DNA of 64,000 nt from Oryza sativa Japonica Group. Lineage: Eukaryota; Streptophyta; Magnoliopsida; Poales; Poaceae. The stretch covers positions 22,675,501 through 22,739,500 of the forward strand of contig NC_089039.1 in the NCBI RefSeq assembly GCF_034140825.1, in the 5' to 3' direction. A program made the position numbers and the translations under genes. Of the stretch, positions 22,973 to 34,602 are shown piece by piece. How positions within the stretch are numbered: the first letter of the stretch is position 1; each line of letters begins with the position of its first letter. Under the pieces are notes generated by a model, which was given only the letters and a program-made list of their open reading frames with translations, made no database searches and had not been told where the DNA came from.

Positions 22973-24650
22973 CATCTCAAGTGCCATTTCAGTGGACTAA
23001 CTTTATTCTTTCTGGCTTCATGGTATAATTGGTTCTGGTTCATTACTTCAGTGAGCATTACCTTATCACATCATTGTACAGTAACCCATTCTTTTCCGGT
23101 GACAGTTTTTTTCTTTGTCCTTGAATCATAGTCCATCCTGGAGCTAAGAACTAACAATACATTTGCTCATTAGCATTCAACAAACAGATCTGACACCTGT
23201 AGAGCTGTAGTTGTAGTCAGTGAAATATCAACCAGTTTGATGTAGTACTAACCCTTGTACATGTGTATAGTTGACAATATGATGTATGATACTATACAAA
23301 TTTTGAATGGACAACAAGTATTTGTGAATTTGATTTTTGTTTTTTCTATCTTGCTCTAAAAATGGCAGCTACCACCATTTTCCCCCTTTGTGTTCTATAG
23401 CTAGGTCTTCTCCTCTGTTGCAACTTTGTCTGACACTGCACTATTTTCAACTGAAATAGCAAGATGCTCTACTTGATTATCTCTCATGTTGACCCAAAAA
23501 TACTATCATCTCACTTTTATATACTTGTCAAGCTGCTTGGTGATGAGAATCTCTGAAAGATTACCCCGATTGATCAAGTTTTTATCATCTGTTCATCTTC
23601 TGCACATGGTAAACCATTCCTTCCTTGTTTGTACATGTATTCTGAATACTTCATTGAGTTCATTCTGGTGTAGTAGGACCGAACATTTAACTTTGGCAGA
23701 GCCAGCAGCAGGCTTTGGTCACTGAAGTCTGAAGGTGGCTCACATGCAAGACCGTTGGTGAGCAATGGGAATCTGGGTCTGACGAATACTCGTTCATATT
23801 AAACGACAAGTCTTGACGAAATGAAGCCAGTCTGCCTGCCAGTGAGCTCAACATGTCTGATTTTAGCTTCCCTTTTCTTTTTTTTCCCTTAAAAATGGCA
23901 GATTTAGAGTAACCCTTTTCATCATCCTTTCTTATCAGCATCCTATTTTTGGGGAGGCGCATAGTTCATGGAGGTACTCCCAACAAGGCTCGCTGTGCTC
24001 AGGCTTATCCGAATGATGCATTTGGCTACGCCCGCCTTCATGGTGAGAAAAAAATGTTTTCCTTTCCTCTTGCCTTTCACGTGCTTTGTTTCGTCCCCCC
24101 AAAGAAATCTCTCTATCGGCAGACAAACAACTGAAGCCTGCATTAAAAAGAGCAAAAATCATTAGCCAAAACTATTCTTCCTAGGTGCCTTTTTCCAAAA
24201 TGAATTTAGTCTAGATCCCATGCAAGTACTGATCTGTAGGTCCTGGGCAGTTTAATGAAGGCGTTCTGGCTCTTTTTTTTTCTTTTTACCTGCCCTCTAT
24301 TGGGCTTAGATGTTTGATGTTTCGTTACATAAGATATAGTGGGTAAGAAATGGAATCCGCTCTTCATGAAACACAAACTGCAATAGCAAATAGGAGACGG
24401 ATTTTTTTGTCTTGCACTCTTACCTGATTCTTGATTCTTCCATGTAGAATGCGCGGCATAATCTGATTAGGGATAATTACTACTCCCATTGCTTGCTTTC
24501 CTCGACACACTCTTCAAAGAGAACAAAGCATTTTTACCGTAAAGCTGCACTTTTGCATCATTTTGCCTGCATTCTTATGTCCGTCCCATGTTATGTAATC
24601 ACCAATCAGACCCACAAAAGATTCTCCTTTCTACTAGTTGTCCAGAAATG
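22973..24650. other. 3' flank and intergenic, nothing recognised
   Basis: The first 400 bp or so look like 3' untranslated region. The rest is AT-rich with only short frames. An open stretch at 23949-24060 encodes a plausible-looking peptide but lacks splice sites and a recognisable family. Confidence 0.4.
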
Positions 24651-25281
24651 ACGCAGTCCTCAACTAGTTCTTGCTCTTTTCTCGACGTCATCCGATGGCC
24701 ATGGAGGTGGCGGAGCTGCTGAATGCCTGAACCGGATCAGGCCATGTCCGGATTTAGTAAAACCGAACAGTGAGCCTACCATTTTCATACAGAAGCGAGT
24801 AAAACGACCCAACTAACACGCCTACCTGTCAGTGGGCCCCACCCCGCACTGGACCCACCTATCATTACCAAACCTTTTCGCCCAAAAAAAAAGAAAAGAA
24901 AAACCTGCGTCGAGGCTGGCTGGCGCTCGTCGCTGCTACTACAGGCCAAGCCACCCACCCACGCCCCGACGCCATTAATTTCCCCAAAGCACAAATCACA
25001 ACACGCGGCACGAAAACTTTGCACTGAAATCGATTCGAGAAAACAATAAATCTAAACAGAAAAAACCTATTGATTTTTTTTCTTCGTGAAAAAATATAGA
25101 GCCAAAAAAAAAAAAAAACTCATTTCCGCTCGGCTCGGGTCACCTCCCCACATCACCCAACACGAGCTCACCACCACCACCACCTCACTCCCCCCTCCCC
25201 CACTCTTCCCGAGTCGGTCAGTATAGTGAGCTGAGCTCCCCCCCCCCCCCCCCCCCCCACCCCACCCACTGTGGCGGCGAG
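24651..25281 (+). promoter_or_regulatory. Upstream region of the FLA gene with a 21-C homopolymer
   Basis: CTGTCAGTGGGCCCCACC occurs at 24827-24845; GGGCCCAC-type motifs are frequent upstream of rice genes. The 5' leader is pyrimidine-rich with CAC repeats. An uninterrupted run of 21 C residues at 25238-25258 ends 23 bp before the ATG. Confidence 0.4.
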
Positions 25282-26607
25282 ATGCGGGGACGACAGATCC
25301 CTCCTCCCACCGCCGCCGCCTCCTCCCGCGTCGTCGTCGCGGCGGTGGCCGCGCTGCTGCTCGCCGCGGCGCTCCAGCCGCTGCCGGTCGCGTCCGGGGT
25401 GGACGTGGCGGCGGTGCTCGCGGCGTTCCCGGACCTCGCCGGCTTCGCGCGGCTGCTCGCGTCCAGCCCGGTGGCCAGGGAGCTCGCGGGGCGGTCGTCG
25501 CTGACGCTGCTGGCCGTGCCGAACGGGAACCTCCCCCAGTCGCCGTCGGCGTACGCCGCGGCGTCCGGGGCCGACCTCGCCGACGTGCTCCGCTACCACG
25601 TCCTGCTCGAGTACCTCGCCCCCGCCGACCTCCGCCGCCTGCCGGCATCCGGGAAGCTGGTCACCACGCTGTTCCAGACCACCGGCCGCGCCCCCGCCGA
25701 CCTCGGCGCCGTCAACGTCACCGCCGCGGGGCCGTCCCTCGCCGTCGTCCGCTCGCCGGCGCCGTTCCCGGGGTCGAACGCCACCGTGCTCGGCGCCATC
25801 ACCGCCGTGCCGTACAACCTGAGCGTGCTCGCCGTGGACGGCCTCATCGTGCCGTCCGGGTTCGACCTCGCGGCGTCGGAGTCGCGGCCCCCCGCCGCCG
25901 TCAACATCACCAAGGTCCTCGCCGACGCGCGGGCCTTCAACGTGGCGGCGTCCATGCTGGAGGCCTCCGGCGTGGCGGACGAGTTCGAGGCCGACGAGCG
26001 CGGCGCCGGCATCACGGTGTTCGCCCCCACCGACGACGCCTTCGCCGGCCTCCCTGCCGGCGACCGCCTCCAGTCCCTCCCCGCCGAGCGAAAGGCCGTC
26101 GTACTCCGCTTCCACGTCCTCCACTCCTACTACCCGCTCGGCTCCCTCGAGTCCATCGTCAACCCCGTCCAGCCCACGCTCGCCACCGAGTTCACCCAGG
26201 CCGGGCGCTTCACCCTCAACATCACACGCGCCAACGGCTCCGTCGCCATCGACACCGGCGTCGTGCAGGCGACCATCACACGCACGGTGTTCGACCAGAA
26301 CCCCGTCGCCGTGTTCGCCGTCTCCAAGGTGCTCCTCCCGAAGGAAATGTTCAGCCGCAGCGACTCCGCCATCGTCGCCGTCGCGTCGGCGCCCCCGCCG
26401 GCCGCGCTGCCGGCGGAATCACCCGAGAGCGCGCCGACAAAGCTATCGTCGCCGCCGGCGCTGCGCGACACCGCCGGCAACGCGAACCACACGGCGGCGG
26501 CTGCGGCGGTGGCGGCAGCGGCGGCGACGACGAAACCGACAATTGGCCGGTGGTGTATAGCATTGTTGTATCTACTACTACTACCACTACTGCTACCTCT
26601 GGTATGA
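25282..26607 (+). CDS. Fasciclin-like arabinogalactan protein (two FAS1 domains, SOS5/FLA4-like)
   Basis: An intronless frame of 441 codons from ATG 25282 to TGA. Residues 1-39 form a signal peptide with hydrophobic core VVVAAVAALLLAAAL. Two FAS1 domains follow, at about 42-190 (VDVAAVLAAFPDLAGFARLL, LTLLAVPN, LRYHVLLEYL) and 205-350 (VNITKVLADARAFNVAASML, ITVFAPTDDAFAGL, LRFHVLHSYY). Asn-X-Ser/Thr sequons are numerous (NVT, NAT, NLS, NIT). After the second domain lies a Pro/Ala/Ser-rich region (APPPAALPAESPESAP) able to carry arabinogalactan. A hydrophobic C-terminal tail (IALLYLLLLPLLLPLV) fits a GPI-anchor signal. The protein should sit on the outer face of the plasma membrane and in the wall. 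FLA4/SOS5 acts in wall integrity and root growth; the subfamily assignment is by domain count and motif likeness, so moderate. Confidence 0.9.
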   Translation: MRGRQIPPPTAAASSRVVVAAVAALLLAAALQPLPVASGVDVAAVLAAFPDLAGFARLLASSPVARELAGRSSLTLLAVPNGNLPQSPSAYAAASGADLADVLRYHVLLEYLAPADLRRLPASGKLVTTLFQTTGRAPADLGAVNVTAAGPSLAVVRSPAPFPGSNATVLGAITAVPYNLSVLAVDGLIVPSGFDLAASESRPPAAVNITKVLADARAFNVAASMLEASGVADEFEADERGAGITVFAPTDDAFAGLPAGDRLQSLPAERKAVVLRFHVLHSYYPLGSLESIVNPVQPTLATEFTQAGRFTLNITRANGSVAIDTGVVQATITRTVFDQNPVAVFAVSKVLLPKEMFSRSDSAIVAVASAPPPAALPAESPESAPTKLSSPPALRDTAGNANHTAAAAAVAAAAATTKPTIGRWCIALLYLLLLPLLLPLV

Positions 26608-27345
26608 GATCCGGTTCGTTTGCTTGTCCATTACCATCCTTGTTGAGCTCGAATTTTTGCTTTTCTTTTTTCTTTTCTTTTTTTTTGTTATAACCTGTAC
26701 ACTGGGGAAGGGGAGAAGTTTGAGAAGAGGTGAATTCAGATTGAGCTGCAAAGCAGCATTATTATTATTATTTTCGCTTTCTTTTTTTCTTTTTGTTCTT
26801 ACCAGCTGCTTCATGTTGGCAAAAGGGAAATAATAGTACTAGTAATGTACCATCCTGTAAAGATCCAATCGATTCCATGTTCATGTTGTGCCTGATGGCT
26901 GATGCTTCATCAAATTCATCCCCATCTTTGCTTGGAAGATTTGCATGGGGTTGGGGGAAGAAGGTGGTGAAGTGACCGGGGAGGTGAGGGGAGAGGAGAG
27001 GAGGAGGGTGGGGGGTGGCAGTGAGCTGGCTGGGTAGGGGACGCCGCGGCCGTCAGGCCGGCGTCAGCGCTGCCCCGTTAGATTCGATCGCCTTTTTTTT
27101 TCCCCTCTGCTCGCGTCGTCGCGCTGGCCCTTCCCTTGCCCTTCTGGCACTTGTTGCGTCTGCTTCTTGTCTCCCTGCCACGTCACCGCCCGGCAGGAAT
27201 TCCACCAGAGCTGATAGCCCCAGGAAGCTGATCGGACGGCTGAGATGCAACCCTGGTAGTAGTACTCGCGTGCATCTTCTTGTGAAACGTGTGCACTCTT
27301 CAGCTGTTAATGTAAGCTGTGAACCTGTAATTTAGTAGTAAGAGA
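26608..27345. other. 3' region of the FLA gene and intergenic
   Basis: The first 300 bp or so are likely 3' untranslated sequence with T-rich runs. A GC-rich patch at 26990-27250 has short frames on both strands but no recognisable family. Confidence 0.4.
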
Positions 27346-27347
27346 TA

Positions 27348-28651
27348 CTACCTCCGTTCTAAAATAAGTTTATTTTCACACATATCATGTATATACTAAT
27401 ATATACTAATATAAAATAAAAAATAGAATATTTCTACTTCATCAAATCCCAATTCAATTATTCATTATTTTATCTACTTCGAATACAACTAGTCACTTAG
27501 TTGTGCTTTGCGTGACTCTGAGCGTCAGCATAACCTACCTATATAATTAGGCCATTGATCATGACATTAATTGAAGGTACCGGTTTTGTAAGTATGTTAA
27601 TTTCTTCGTTCTCAAATGTACTCCATTAATTATTATATATAAGTATTTCTAGTTTTTTTAGTAAAGAGTAAGATTAAGGAGGAATGATTTGTTTCAATCA
27701 CTTACTATTAAAATTTGAACTGCTCCAATTGGCTCTTTCCGAACATCTGATTGGCTAAACATTTGGCTAAAAATGTTTAGATATGCATTGAAATTTGTTT
27801 CCTATAAATGCTTATATTTGTATGTAAAATTTGAATGATAGAAAATACTTATTTTGGGAATGATACAGTAGCTAGAGATGTAAATGGTGGAATGTTGTAA
27901 TTGATTGACATTAAAAAGAAGGCGAAGAAATTAAATAGGATATGACTATGTTGGTTAAGATGAGGGAGTAGATGTAGAAATAGCTATATTTTACGATAAA
28001 TTTTGAATGTTAAAGGCACCTATATTTTAGAACGGAGACATCAAAAAACATTTAATGCTCCTAAGTCCAGGGTGTATGTGTGTGTTTATAGGGATTGTTT
28101 TAAAATAAAATTGGTACATAGCGGATGCTGCTTAGCTGTTGTGTGTTGCTCCAATACCAAGCAAAACAAGTGTATAACAGAGTATTTACATGTACACTCT
28201 TGTACATTATCGATATAAACCTGCATATAAATTCAATATAAATTTATGGCTAAGGCTTCATATTTTTTCCTTTATTTAGTCATGAAATTAATTAAGCAAA
28301 CGTATATATAGTGTAAAAAGACTTCTTTTTAAACAGCGGTATTAAAAAGGCTAAGTACATGTCTGCTTTTTGAGATCTTTAGTCTGGGAGCATCCGGATT
28401 GGTCCAACATGTTTCCATTATCATATATGAGCATGATGATCCAACGGTGCATTTTTATTTACCAGTTCATCTAATGGTCCTTACCATTGTAGATGATGAT
28501 GTGGGTCATCCTCCTTTCAGAAAGCTTGTTGCTTTCATATATTTAGACTATCGCTATTCCATGAATTTCGATGCAATGATTACTTTAAAAATAAATTTAT
28601 TTTAGATAAATGAAACGGGCTAAAATTGAACTCATTACGGAAAGGAGGTAG
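27348..28651. repeat. Stowaway-type repeat cluster
   Basis: The left end CTACCTCCGTTCTAAAATAA is preceded by TA. The complementary end AGAACGGAG lies at 28029-28037, giving an element of about 690 bp. A further Stowaway-like right end, GGAAAGGAGGTAG followed by TA, lies at 28639-28653. The stretch thus holds at least one degraded element and possibly a nested pair. No gene is seen. Confidence 0.45.
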
Positions 28652-28994
28652 TATTTACAGTACTTATCCTAAAGCAATGTGTTCCAAGTAGTCAAGGGGG
28701 GCCCTAACATAGTCAGTCGATGTTACTCTACGTACCAGCGAGTATGGGTTTGCCTAACATCCGTGAAGACAAGATGCTTCTTGGTTCAGTGTGAGCTGGT
28801 GATGTTTTGGGTCCATTCGCCGTGAAATGTCGCGTGGTGGCGCGAGAAGACTTGTAGCCTTGCAGTCTTGCGAGGGTTCGCGCCCGGGCAGTGCATATGC
28901 GTGCTGTGGCCCCCCCGCTTTGCCGGCGTTTGCCAGCCTCGCATGTGCTCTGCTTTCAGGCACCGGCTGACTGGTAGTGCCCAACCCTAATTTA
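28652..28994. other. Short GC-richer intergenic segment, unidentified
   Basis: A GC-richer island (28790-28980) between two repeats. The only sizeable frame (minus strand) has no recognisable similarity. Confidence 0.3.
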
Positions 28995-29354
28995 GGACCC
29001 TTTTGAATAGGAGGAATGAAAAAAAAAGAAGGAATAAGAAAAACGTATAATTCTGATAGGAATGTAAATACTTCACATAAAATTACAAAATGCATAAAAA
29101 GACACATAAATAACCGTTTGATTGAACCGCATGAAAAACGTAAGAATAAGATGAGAGATATAGAAGGAAAATTTTCAAAAGGTTAGAGCACTTGCTAAGT
29201 TCCCTCCAATATTCTTTAGATGATTGTCCATTCTATAGGAATTTCGTTGGATAGAATAGGATTCAATCCTTTGCTTTAAAGTCCTTCATAGAAAATTTTT
29301 CTACAGGATTAAAATCCTCAAAATTTATATGTTTTTCCTACAAATCAAAGGCCC
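28995..29354 (-). mobile_element. Tourist-like MITE, copy 1 of 2
   Basis: The right end, read on the minus strand, begins GGGCCTTTGATTTGTAGG. From there inward it matches the plus-strand copy at 40928-41269 (GATTTTAATCCTGTAGAAAA, AAAGGATTGAATCC). The left end is GGACCCTTTTGAATAGG. The 3-bp flanks do not match perfectly. Confidence 0.75.
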
Positions 29355-29968
29355 TAGTACTGATGGTTTATGATCTCAGGGTTCAGAAACCTGAAAACCC
29401 CATGCCAATTGATGGAACACAATTTGTGGCGTGTCTATTGAAGTTGTCAAGTTGAGTGAATTCCGTGTATCTCCAAATTTTACCCAAAAAGTTACTACTA
29501 GTAGCTAGCTAATGGGTAAAGGCGGACGATTCATTTAGCTCATTTGGAGTTCAACGCTCCTCACGTAGAGGTTCCCAAGTTGTAAGTGGACTGTAGTTGT
29601 TTTTCATTTACAAGTTGTAAGTGTACATTATTTTATTTAATTGCGCTGGTCAATATTCAAAATGGAGAACTCTGGTTTGATATCACATTGTGATACATTC
29701 TTCGATCGAAAAGCTTAAGCCGATGAGCAAATATTGACAAATCAATCATACTTGTTAGGAATGGAGGAGATTTTGTAGAATTTTCACATCGATCAGTAAT
29801 GAAAAAAAGGGAAGGTATACGCAGTTCGGACCTTTCTCTTTTGCCAACGAGTTCTCGCGGTGATTAGTACTTTTATTTCATGATATATGTATCCTCGCTG
29901 CACGTAGGAGGCCTCATTTGGAACGTGGAATTTTAGAGAATTTTTGCGGTAGTTTAATTTATCATATA
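29355..29968. other. Intergenic, nothing recognised
   Basis: AT-rich, without a coding or structural signal I can support. CAAGTTGTAAGTG recurs twice at 29577-29630. Confidence 0.4.
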
Positions 29969-30058
29969 CTCCCTTCATCTAAAAAGAATCAATAATGTAT
30001 CTAAACAAAAAGAATCACATACTCTTCTAGATTGATTTTTTTTTAAGCACGGAGGGAG
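29969..30058. mobile_element. Short Stowaway MITE
   Basis: A 90-bp element from CTCCCTTCATC to ACGGAGGGAG, flanked by TA (29967-29968, 30059-30060). It belongs to the same subfamily as 2113-2208. Confidence 0.85.
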
Positions 30059-30384
30059 TACTCCAGTGCAGCAAAATCCATGTGTTCTAAAGGAGCTTCG
30101 AATCTGTTTTACTGGAGGTTTTCATGACCGTTGAGATTGTTGAATTGAGGTGTACGGGTATGTAATGTTCGTTCTTCATTTCTTTCCAGACAAGAAGACT
30201 ACGGTGCAGTTATCACTGTCCAGTCCTCTCCTCGCTGCACAACAGTAAGTGTCCTGTTCAGCACTGTTCTATCACGTCTGTGAGGCTGCTTTTCTCGTAC
30301 TACAAACCGATCCGAGGTGCAGTTGACATTAGCACTGCCATGCCACGCCACGCAGGATGCGACTCCGATACGCGTCCTCATAAA

Positions 30385-30948
30385 CAGAAGGGTGAATAAC
30401 CAAATATGACCTTGAACTTTCACTTAAGGATCAATTTAGTCCTTCATGTTTCGTATTGTCCAAATAAGTCCCTAAACTTTATTGTGTGATTTGATATAGT
30501 CCTTGGACCCACTAAAAATGCCACGTGTGCATGCCACATCACCTGCGCATGCAAATTCAACATTTAAAATGTCCATTTTACCCTTACATTCTCCATAGGA
30601 AATAAATAAAAATAACTAAGAAAAAAAAAGACATTTAGCCATTGGAAAAACGATGTTGCATTCGTAACTTAAGACTGTGGCATTTTCCTTTTGTTTTATG
30701 ATTGCTTTCTTCATGTTTTTCCCATTGTTATTTTTCTTTTTTCTGTAGAAAATGTAAGGGCAAGATGGATATTTAAATGTTGACTGTATATGCATGAATG
30801 ATGTGGTATGTACATGTGGTGTTTTAAGTGGGTCCAAAGACTATATTAAGCCATATGATAATCTTAAGGGATTTGTTTGGACAATGTAAAACATCAAGGA
30901 CTAATTTGACCCATGAGCAAAAGTTCAAGGACTAGATTAGCTAAAACA
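30385..30948. mobile_element. Foldback element with inverted arms of about 200 bp
   Basis: The left arm (about 30390-30600) and right arm (about 30745-30945) are inverted copies. Shared landmarks read from each end inward are CCTTGAACTTT, TTAGTCCTT, ATTGTCCAAA, GGACCCACTT, CACATG and a block near TTTACCCTTACATT. The spacer is about 140 bp. Long terminal inverted repeats without coding sequence suggest a Mutator-like or foldback element; the family is not assigned. Transcripts across it would form a long hairpin. Confidence 0.65.
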
Positions 30949-30983
30949 TACGTACATATACATCCATGGATACGTACATACCA

Positions 30984-31121
30984 GGGCGGATCCAGGAACA
31001 ATTTTTGAGAGGGCTCAGTTATACAGTTTCTTCAATCTCTAACCATTTAGAAACGCTTAGTTTATCATTCATAATGAAAAAATCGAAGGAGTGCTCCGGG
31101 GTATCACGTTGGATCCGCCCC
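30984..31121. mobile_element. Small TIR element, GGGCGGATCCAG type
   Basis: The left end GGGCGGATCCAGGAAC and right end GTTGGATCCGCCCCT are complementary over about 10 bp. The element is about 138 bp and noncoding. Confidence 0.6.
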
Positions 31122-31129
31122 TGCGTAAC

Positions 31130-31241
31130 TTTCTCCAAAAAAAAAAAACTCAATCTAGGAGGGGTCGACAACGAATTTAGACAATCCTTTATATAGATTC
31201 GTTGTTCTAAGAGAGCTGGTTGAGTTTTTTTTATGGAGGAA
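31130..31241. mobile_element. Degenerate short Stowaway
   Basis: Inverted ends of the form TCTCCAAAAAAAA...ACTCAA and TTGAG...ATGGAGGAAG bracket about 110 bp. The target duplication is not clear. Confidence 0.5.
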
Positions 31242-31383
31242 GTATATGCGTATATACGCCCATGTCCATATATGATATACGGCTTATTTGGGCTTTCTCG
31301 TGCTTGGTTTTAGCTGGGAGCTATCCTGGGAAGCCGTCGCAATTGGGCAAGTACGACTGCACGGGGTGCAGCCTTGCAGGTTT

Positions 31384-31616
31384 ACCCTCTATCGTAAAAT
31401 AAATTCATTAACGTATTTCTATGTTCAACGTTTGACTATTCTCTTTTTAAAAAAGTTATAAAAAAGTTTAAAAATTAAGTCACGTATAAAATACTATTCA
31501 TATTTTATCATATAATAACAATCAAAATATCGGTCATAAATTTTCTTTAAATAAGACAGCCAGTAAAGAACACATAAATCTACTAATTGTATAGTATTTA
31601 TTTTGGGACGGAGAGT
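31384..31616. mobile_element. Diverged Stowaway MITE
   Basis: The ends CCCTCTATCGTAAAATAAAT and ATTTATTTTGGGACGGAGAG are near-complementary. The interior shares AAGTCACGTATAAAATA and ATAAGACAGCCAGTAAAG with the element at 2687-2933. Confidence 0.7.
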
Positions 31617-33560
31617 GTTTTTTTTTTCTCGTATGGGTGGTCACGTGGTGTATAGGGCCAAAGCCGGTGCCATAATAATAATTGTACTACTGGACTATAA
31701 ACAGCTAGCGTACACCATGTCTCGCTCACGAAATGATTAGGGGTTCACAGCTCAAACCCAGCGGCCTACTACTACACCAGTGATGGGAAACAGTGGTTAG
31801 TGTTAATGGGGATGACTAGTAGTCAGCCCGTGCCTACTGATCAGTACCACTGTTACTACTGTGTGCCCGTAAACAAGAAGAGTAGTGCCAAAGGATATTG
31901 CTGGTCAGTTGCAGGTAAGCATAGGCATATTGTGCAGTGGTATACTTGATGCTTGCAAGTTGCAACAGATTGTTCGCTCTTCTGTCTGTCTCTCCGTTTC
32001 TCTGGGGGTAGAACGGACGTTAATCCTGAAACAGCATTTTTTTTGTACCGAGCACAGATGTTTAAGTACACGTTCCGACGCTGGAAAACCATAGTTGAAA
32101 CAGCACAGATGTTTTAAGTTCACTTCTTGATTCCACCGAGCTACCAAGTCACGTAATCCAAAAAGATAGTCGGTTGAGAACTTGAGAATCTATATGGCTA
32201 ATATAGATGTTTGATTTTAGAGAAAATTCTATGTATGCCTATGATACATTGCTCGATTCCTTTTATGTTTCTGAATTTTGCTCATTCCTTACATACCACT
32301 TAAATTTAGTTTGGACCCCTTCCGTTTAGTTAACCGTTAAATTCTTAGTGAAAAACTATTTTGTCCTTTGATATGAAGAAACATGTATAAATTTATAAAA
32401 TATACTATTGGAGTATAGAATTTTTTTTATGAGACTTTTATTTCTATGAATTTGTTGTTCGAGATATTGTTTACGATAAAATTTAGTTTTAGATATAAAA
32501 TAAAATAATTATAACTATTTTTTAAATTTTAAATTGTATAAGTAAGCATATTTTTGTTGATGGCGATACTGCAGCATATTTTTTATAAGACAAATCTATT
32601 TATTTGCTACATAAACAATTTTTAGTAACTAATAAATAAATATTTATAGTGTCTTATCTACGTTTTTGTCGTAAATCATAATTATAGTACTCGATAAATT
32701 TATATGTTTCTTCATACCCAATAGCAAAATGGACTTTTTGATAAGAATTCAATAGTCAACTTATGATCAACTAATGAAACAGGTATGGAAGATATGCAAA
32801 CTAAAATTCAGAGGTACATAAGAAAATAAGCAAAACTCCGGGGCACAAAAGAGATTGGGTAAAATTTCAGGTACACGTGAGATTTTCTCTTGATTTTACG
32901 CCCAATCATGTGGCCTTAAGCAGTTAAGCACCTCACATTGAACTGTAGTGATTTGACGGCCCATCAATGACGTACAAAGGCCTTTGCTCGAGGAAAGCTC
33001 AACGAGAAAGCCCAGTTCATATTTCCCTTCCCCTAATCAACAGGTGGCCCACCTCTCTAATGTCCCAAAAGTAAAAAGTGTATTTTGCCTCTCTCATCTC
33101 TTCCTCCATGCTTGAATAGCCTACTTCAACCGTAAAACCAGAAATAACCTCCCCTATCATCGAAAATTAGTGCAAATCAACTCCTTCGATGGTTTGCGGA
33201 GAGCTTTTTTTTTATGTGGCAGGCTGACCACGGTTGACTCGCTAAGTTAGTGGGTGGGGCCCACATGTCAGGACTCTGTCTTCTTCCTATGTGGGTAAAT
33301 CAAGGAGGTGGGTTGTGTGGGATCCACTAGTCAGCTCTGCATCTGCTTCATCTACTTCTCTCCTTTCCTCCTCCTCGTTCCACCCCAAGTGTGGACATGT
33401 GGCACGGTGGTGAGAACACGAAAAGGACAAGATGGCAAAGAGAGGTGGTCGGTGGAGCAGGGCTCGGTGGGGACGAATTGATCCATCGGGAGGGAGGGCG
33501 TGGTTACAACGTGTTCCTCACTAACCCACAAAGTGCATATGCGCGACTCTGCGTCGCGCA
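31617..33560. other. Long AT-rich intergenic stretch
   Basis: No gene is recognised. From 33230 the DNA becomes GC-richer, with GTGGGGCCCACATGTCAG at 33254-33271. This looks like a decayed promoter for the carboxylesterase-like pseudogene that follows. Confidence 0.4.
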
Positions 33561-33567
33561 TATAGGA

Positions 33568-34185
33568 TAGAGCAACGACGAGATCACGTCCAAGTTCGTG
33601 CCGCTTATCCGGTGCTATCAAAGCAGTAGCGTAGAGTGCCTCTTCCCGAACACTCACGTCCTGCCCTTGGGCGTCGCGGGGAGGCGATATCCCCATCGAC
33701 CCAGGCATCGAACCGTGGGTGCGCCTCTACTTCCCTCGACCTTGATGGTTGCGGCGGCAAGAAGAAACTACTACCCGTTGTCTTGTACCTCCATAGCGAC
33801 AACCTCATCATCGGCTCGCCCATGGATGCACTATAGCACTGGTTTGCCAACTGCCTCTACTCCTGACGGTGTGTCCTCGTGTTGTTAGTTAATTACTGCC
33901 TCACGCCGGAGCACCCCGCCTGCTACGACAACATGTGGTCCGCCCTACGATGGGCCATCGCCACCGCCACCAAATCTGCAAAGTGCCGACCCGTTGCTCC
34001 ACAACCATGCAGGGGGGTGGGTTATCGTGCTCGGATATAATGCCGATAGTGGTATGCTGGACTCATACTTCATATCGGCCAAGGAGGACGACGACAAGGC
34101 GAAGACCGCGTGGTTGAGGGGCAAACTAGAGGAGAGGATAGTCCCTAACATGTGTGCCTTACCTGCTGACTCAGCGAATCAACCA
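33568..34185 (+). pseudogene. Carboxylesterase (CXE, alpha/beta-hydrolase) pseudogene
   Basis: Translated pieces in shifting frames match plant CXE/GID1-type carboxylesterases in order. The first is DEITSKFVPLIRCYQSSSVE (the family's N-terminal strand) and the second DIPIDPGIEPWVRLYFP. LPVVLYLHSDNLIIGSP follows, where the family has YFHGGGFVIGSP, so the HGG oxyanion motif is lost. Last comes VNYCLTPEHPACYDNMWSALRWA (shown in two parts: VNYCLTPEHPAC and YDNMWSALRWA). Stops and frame changes separate the pieces, and the GXSXG serine nucleophile region cannot be found. The tail after about 34000 has an open frame I cannot assign. It is a host gene relic, not expected to encode an enzyme. Confidence 0.7.
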
Positions 34186-34339
34186 TGATCGTCTTGCATT
34201 GGTTTTCGAAGATAGGAGAGGCGTTATACTAGGTTTTGCGGTTAAGAGAGATGATTCAACGAGAAGGAAGAGATAACGGAGGTAATATAGACTTATTCCA
34301 TCCCAAAATAAAATGAAAAACACAAGGAAATCACATGGC

Positions 34340-34600
34340 CACAAGCCCACAACAAAGGCCCATTTAGCCCAGCCCGTCTATCACCCTGGATACCGCGACG
34401 CGGCGCGCGCCTATATAAGAGCACTCCTCCGCTAGGGTTTCCTCCCTAGCCGCCGCCGCTTCATTTCTCCCAGGTAAGGTAAGCCAGCCGCCGCCGCCAC
34501 CACCTCCGCCTCCGATCTGAAACCCTAGCCTCTCTCCTCCCTCGGCGCCGCTCACGTAGATCTTCTCCCGCTGCTTGTTCGTGCAGGAAAAAGGGCTCCC
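34340..34600 (+). promoter_or_regulatory. RPL36 promoter and 5' leader with a leader intron
   Basis: A TATA box (CTATATAAG, 34411-34419) is preceded by AAGGCCCATTTAGCCCAGCCC (34356-34376, read as two GCCCA motifs). It is followed by a telo-box in reverse, CTAGGGTTT (34432-34440), a combination characteristic of plant ribosomal-protein genes. A second telo-box, AAACCCTAG, is at 34520-34528. A probable leader intron runs from GTAAGG at about 34474 to the acceptor GTGCAG just before 34587. Confidence 0.75.
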
Positions 34601-34602
34601 CG

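Noticed and set aside
23949-24134. Open stretch reading like GRRIVHGGTPNKARC
   Set aside because: No recognisable family, no start in context and no splice partner; likely chance.
25168-26124. 318-codon minus-strand frame opposite the FLA gene
   Set aside because: High GC3 of the sense gene suppresses antisense stops. The peptide is low-complexity Gly/Arg/Glu with no family.
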